From the NCBI GenBank assembly GCA_030832455.1, contig JAURJB010000012.1:1-33800 (forward strand): a stretch of DNA of 33,800 nt, given 5' to 3'. Source of the stretch: Acidimicrobiales bacterium (lineage in GTDB: Bacteria > Actinomycetota > Acidimicrobiia > Acidimicrobiales > Ilumatobacteraceae). Position numbers and translations under genes: made by a program. Below, one piece after another: positions 31,690-33,800 of the stretch (the stretch's first letter is position 1; each line of letters opens with the position of its first letter). Under the pieces are notes generated by a model, which was not told where the DNA came from, made no database searches, and saw only the letters and a list, made by a program, of their open reading frames with translations.

Positions 31690-33282
31690 TCAGGCCAACG
31701 AAATGTACTTGAACCCGTGCGCGTAGTAGTCCATGTTCAACTGAGCCGGACGCTTGACGACACCTACAACCTTTGTTGAATATGCATCAGCAAAATTGTT
31801 AAAGAACGGAATAATATAACCACCCTTTTCGAATTCTTCTTTCTGCATACGAGCAATGATTTCGCGACGCTTCTTAGCGTTAATGGTTCCTGATGCCAAC
31901 TCGTAGTCCTTGCGGAATTTACTGTTCGCTGGTGGGAACTTAGTTTCTGGATAGGTGTCCATAGATGCAGCGGCTTGAGCAAGGTAAGAACGACCCGACC
32001 AATACGTTGTGTAGAAGCCAGTATTCATGTACTGACCCTTGCTGCTCCAGTAAGTTCCGCCGTCGATGACCTTGGCATCAATGATGACTACACCGCCGGT
32101 CTTTTTGGCTTGTTCGGCAAGTGTCTGAATCATCAGCACCAATCCAGAGGTGTCATCTGGTGCGGTAAGCTCGACACGCAACGGTTTGGACTTGGAATAA
32201 CCAGACTTTTTCAACAGTGCAACTGCTGCAGCAACATTTTGCTGGCGCTGTGGATATGCATTTGCATTGTAGTTTGCATCAATATATCCGTAGAGATCGT
32301 TTCCGATCTTGCCGTGACCCGAAAGCACTCGATTGAGCATTTGCTTGCGGTCAACAAGCAAACGGAGTGCCTGACGAACATTGTTGTCATCAAATGGCTT
32401 GATGTCGATCCGCATACAAAATGCCAGCCATGCGCCTGCTGAGTTTTCTACGACATTCAAATACTTCTTCGATTTGAGCGTTTTGAATTGCTCAAATGGA
32501 ATGTCAACTGCAACGTCAATTTGCTTCGCAATTAATGCATTGACCAAAGCGGTCTTGTCTGCGAAGTCAATAATACGTACTTCATTGAGGTGTACGTTTT
32601 TTGCGTCCCAATAATCATTAAAGCGCCTATGAACACTTTCACGACCAGGTGTGAAGCTCACCAGTTTATACCCGCTTGTACCAATTTGGTTCTTTCCGTC
32701 GTACCCAGCCTTCGAAATTGCATAGGTGTATCCGGCAAGTGTTGCTAAGAAGTCAACGTTAGGTAGTTTCAAATTGAACTCAACTGTGAGATTGTCAATT
32801 TTGACCAATCCGCTTGGGTCAAGGAACGTGCGAAGTGGCTTTCCTGTGGTCTTAATTGCCGGATCAAGCAGGCGCTTAAATGATGCAATTACATCATCTG
32901 CGCTGAGCAATGAACCATCATGGAATTTCACGCCCTTGCGCAACTTGATGGTGTACTTTGTCGGGCTATTTGCTTTTGCCGATTCTGCGAGTCCGTTTGT
33001 CGTCACCGGCTGAAACTTTTCGTTAAACGTCAGCAACGTCTCAAATGTTGACATCAAACGAGCCTGGTCTGCTTTTGCCACGATGTAGTTGGCATCGAAT
33101 AGATCGTTTGCACCGCCTACAACTCCAATTTTTAACACTCCACCTTTTTTAATTGCGAATGGTGCGGCCAGTGCATTGATTGAACTGGTTGACATCACGC
33201 CTGCTGCAATCGCAGCAGAGCCAAGGCCTTGAATGAAATGTCGTCGAGATAGTCCCGAGTTTTCAATTTCGCTGGAATTCAT
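31690..33282 (-). CDS. Family 5 extracellular solute-binding protein (peptide/opine type), Tat-exported
   Basis: 530 residues. The N-terminus has a twin-arginine signal, LSRRHFIQGLGSAA, with a likely cleavage site after ALAA near residue 40; there is no lipobox Cys. The mature part contains LRKGVKFHDGSLLSADDV and DNNVRQALRLLVDRKQML, the usual landmarks of SBP_bac_5 (DppA/OppA) proteins. It captures the ligand outside the membrane; family ligands include peptides, opines, nickel complexes and sugars, and this one is unknown. The start has TAGGGGAAATGGGG upstream. Confidence 0.92.
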   Translation of the reverse strand: MNSSEIENSGLSRRHFIQGLGSAAIAAGVMSTSSINALAAPFAIKKGGVLKIGVVGGANDLFDANYIVAKADQARLMSTFETLLTFNEKFQPVTTNGLAESAKANSPTKYTIKLRKGVKFHDGSLLSADDVIASFKRLLDPAIKTTGKPLRTFLDPSGLVKIDNLTVEFNLKLPNVDFLATLAGYTYAISKAGYDGKNQIGTSGYKLVSFTPGRESVHRRFNDYWDAKNVHLNEVRIIDFADKTALVNALIAKQIDVAVDIPFEQFKTLKSKKYLNVVENSAGAWLAFCMRIDIKPFDDNNVRQALRLLVDRKQMLNRVLSGHGKIGNDLYGYIDANYNANAYPQRQQNVAAAVALLKKSGYSKSKPLRVELTAPDDTSGLVLMIQTLAEQAKKTGGVVIIDAKVIDGGTYWSSKGQYMNTGFYTTYWSGRSYLAQAAASMDTYPETKFPPANSKFRKDYELASGTINAKKRREIIARMQKEEFEKGGYIIPFFNNFADAYSTKVVGVVKRPAQLNMDYYAHGFKYISLA

Positions 33283-33308
33283 GTTTCCCCATTTCCCCTA
33301 AGTGTGAG

Positions 33309-33326
33309 CTCGGACAATATTCCGAG
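33309..33326. promoter_or_regulatory. Inverted repeat upstream of the Opp operon
   Basis: CTCGGA and TCCGAG arms around CAATAT, 27-44 nt before the binding-protein ATG at 33282. It has no T-tract on either strand. A regulator-binding site is possible; the 106-nt gap shows no clear promoter hexamers. Confidence 0.3.
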
Positions 33327-33388
33327 AACGCCCCCCCGGCGTCAGCCATATTTCTACCAGATCAACCAGACGCGAAGGAAACTGACAG

Positions 33389-33800
33389 TTACTTGGGCTT
33401 TCGTCGCCGTCTGGAATCTCTCTCGGAAGTGTCGGCTTGTCCTGGCACCGTATTGGTAAGCGGCCCAAGTTGGCTCACAATCTGTTCAACACTTGGCGCG
33501 CTAACGCGTGTATGACCATCAATCGCCTTACGCATTGACGCAACATGTTCCGGCGAGTTGCCGCAACATCCGCCAACAATGCGCACACCAGCATCAATTG
33601 CCAATTCGGCATATGTGGCCATCAGTTCAGGAGTTCCCGAATAGGTAATGGTGGTGCCCACAAACTTCGGGACTCCGCAGTTGCCCTTCGATACCACTGG
33701 CGTTGAAAACGCCGACATCTCTGAAACCGAGACCACAATGTCTGATGCCCCGACTCCGCAGTTTGCGCCAATAGCAAGTGGCTGCGGATCAATTCCCGCA
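33389..33800 (-). CDS. Homocysteine S-methyltransferase family protein, C-terminal part (5' end off the right edge)
   Basis: The last 137 codons are present; the frame is open to the right edge. It contains IGANCGVGASD and, 60-70 residues later, RIVGGCCGNSPEHV, which supply the one plus two cysteines of the zinc site that binds homocysteine thiolate in this family (BHMT, MmuM, MetH N-domain). The protein ends in a basic tail (RRRRKPK). The methyl donor cannot be read from this part. Betaine is a natural guess given the nearby glycine-betaine-forming operon, but that is inference. Confidence 0.82.
   Translation of the reverse strand, partial: AGIDPQPLAIGANCGVGASDIVVSVSEMSAFSTPVVSKGNCGVPKFVGTTITYSGTPELMATYAELAIDAGVRIVGGCCGNSPEHVASMRKAIDGHTRVSAPSVEQIVSQLGPLTNTVPGQADTSERDSRRRRKPK

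Overview
The window reads as chromosomal DNA of a heterotrophic actinobacterium, most likely Acidimicrobiia-like. This assignment is inferred from roughly balanced base composition, lipoprotein-anchored ABC binding proteins, a MenJ-type geranylgeranyl reductase, split CysD/CysN plus CysC, and tightly packed genes joined by ATGA overlaps. No 16S or other phylogenetic marker is present. There are 25 protein genes (two cut by the window edges), two tRNAs, no mobile element, no CRISPR array and no recognisable transcription factor.

Left part (1-14513): two complete BMP/PnrA-type nucleobase or nucleoside ABC transporters lie on the minus strand (306-5019 and 9437-14513). A partial inositol-monophosphatase-family gene follows the first. 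Between them, on the plus strand, is a PAPS-making set, cysD-cysN-cysC, running directly into a sulfotransferase and a mog-type molybdopterin adenylyltransferase (5176-9433).

Middle (14597-19930, minus strand): a biotinyl-carboxyltransferase fusion, a geranylgeranyl-reductase-family flavoprotein, tRNA-Ile2/Met(CAU), tRNA-Asn(GUU) and an acetoacetyl-CoA synthetase.

The most interesting region is 19930-26873. A plus-strand operon encodes a beta-keto acid cleavage enzyme, an L-carnitine dehydrogenase fused to a thioesterase, a second thioesterase, an acyl-CoA dehydrogenase, an NDP-forming acyl-CoA synthetase and a CaiD-like carnitinyl-CoA dehydratase. Together these can be read as gamma-butyrobetaine or crotonobetaine -> CoA thioester -> carnitinyl-CoA -> carnitine -> 3-dehydrocarnitine -> betainyl-CoA + acetoacetate -> glycine betaine. 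The divergent acetoacetyl-CoA synthetase would recover the acetoacetate.

Right part (26877-33282, minus strand): a peptide/opine-type ABC importer (Tat-exported binding protein, two permeases, fused double ATPase) ends in a translationally coupled family VIII-like serine esterase that meets the carnitine operon tail to tail. At the right edge is the 3' part of a homocysteine S-methyltransferase family gene, which could use glycine betaine as methyl donor.
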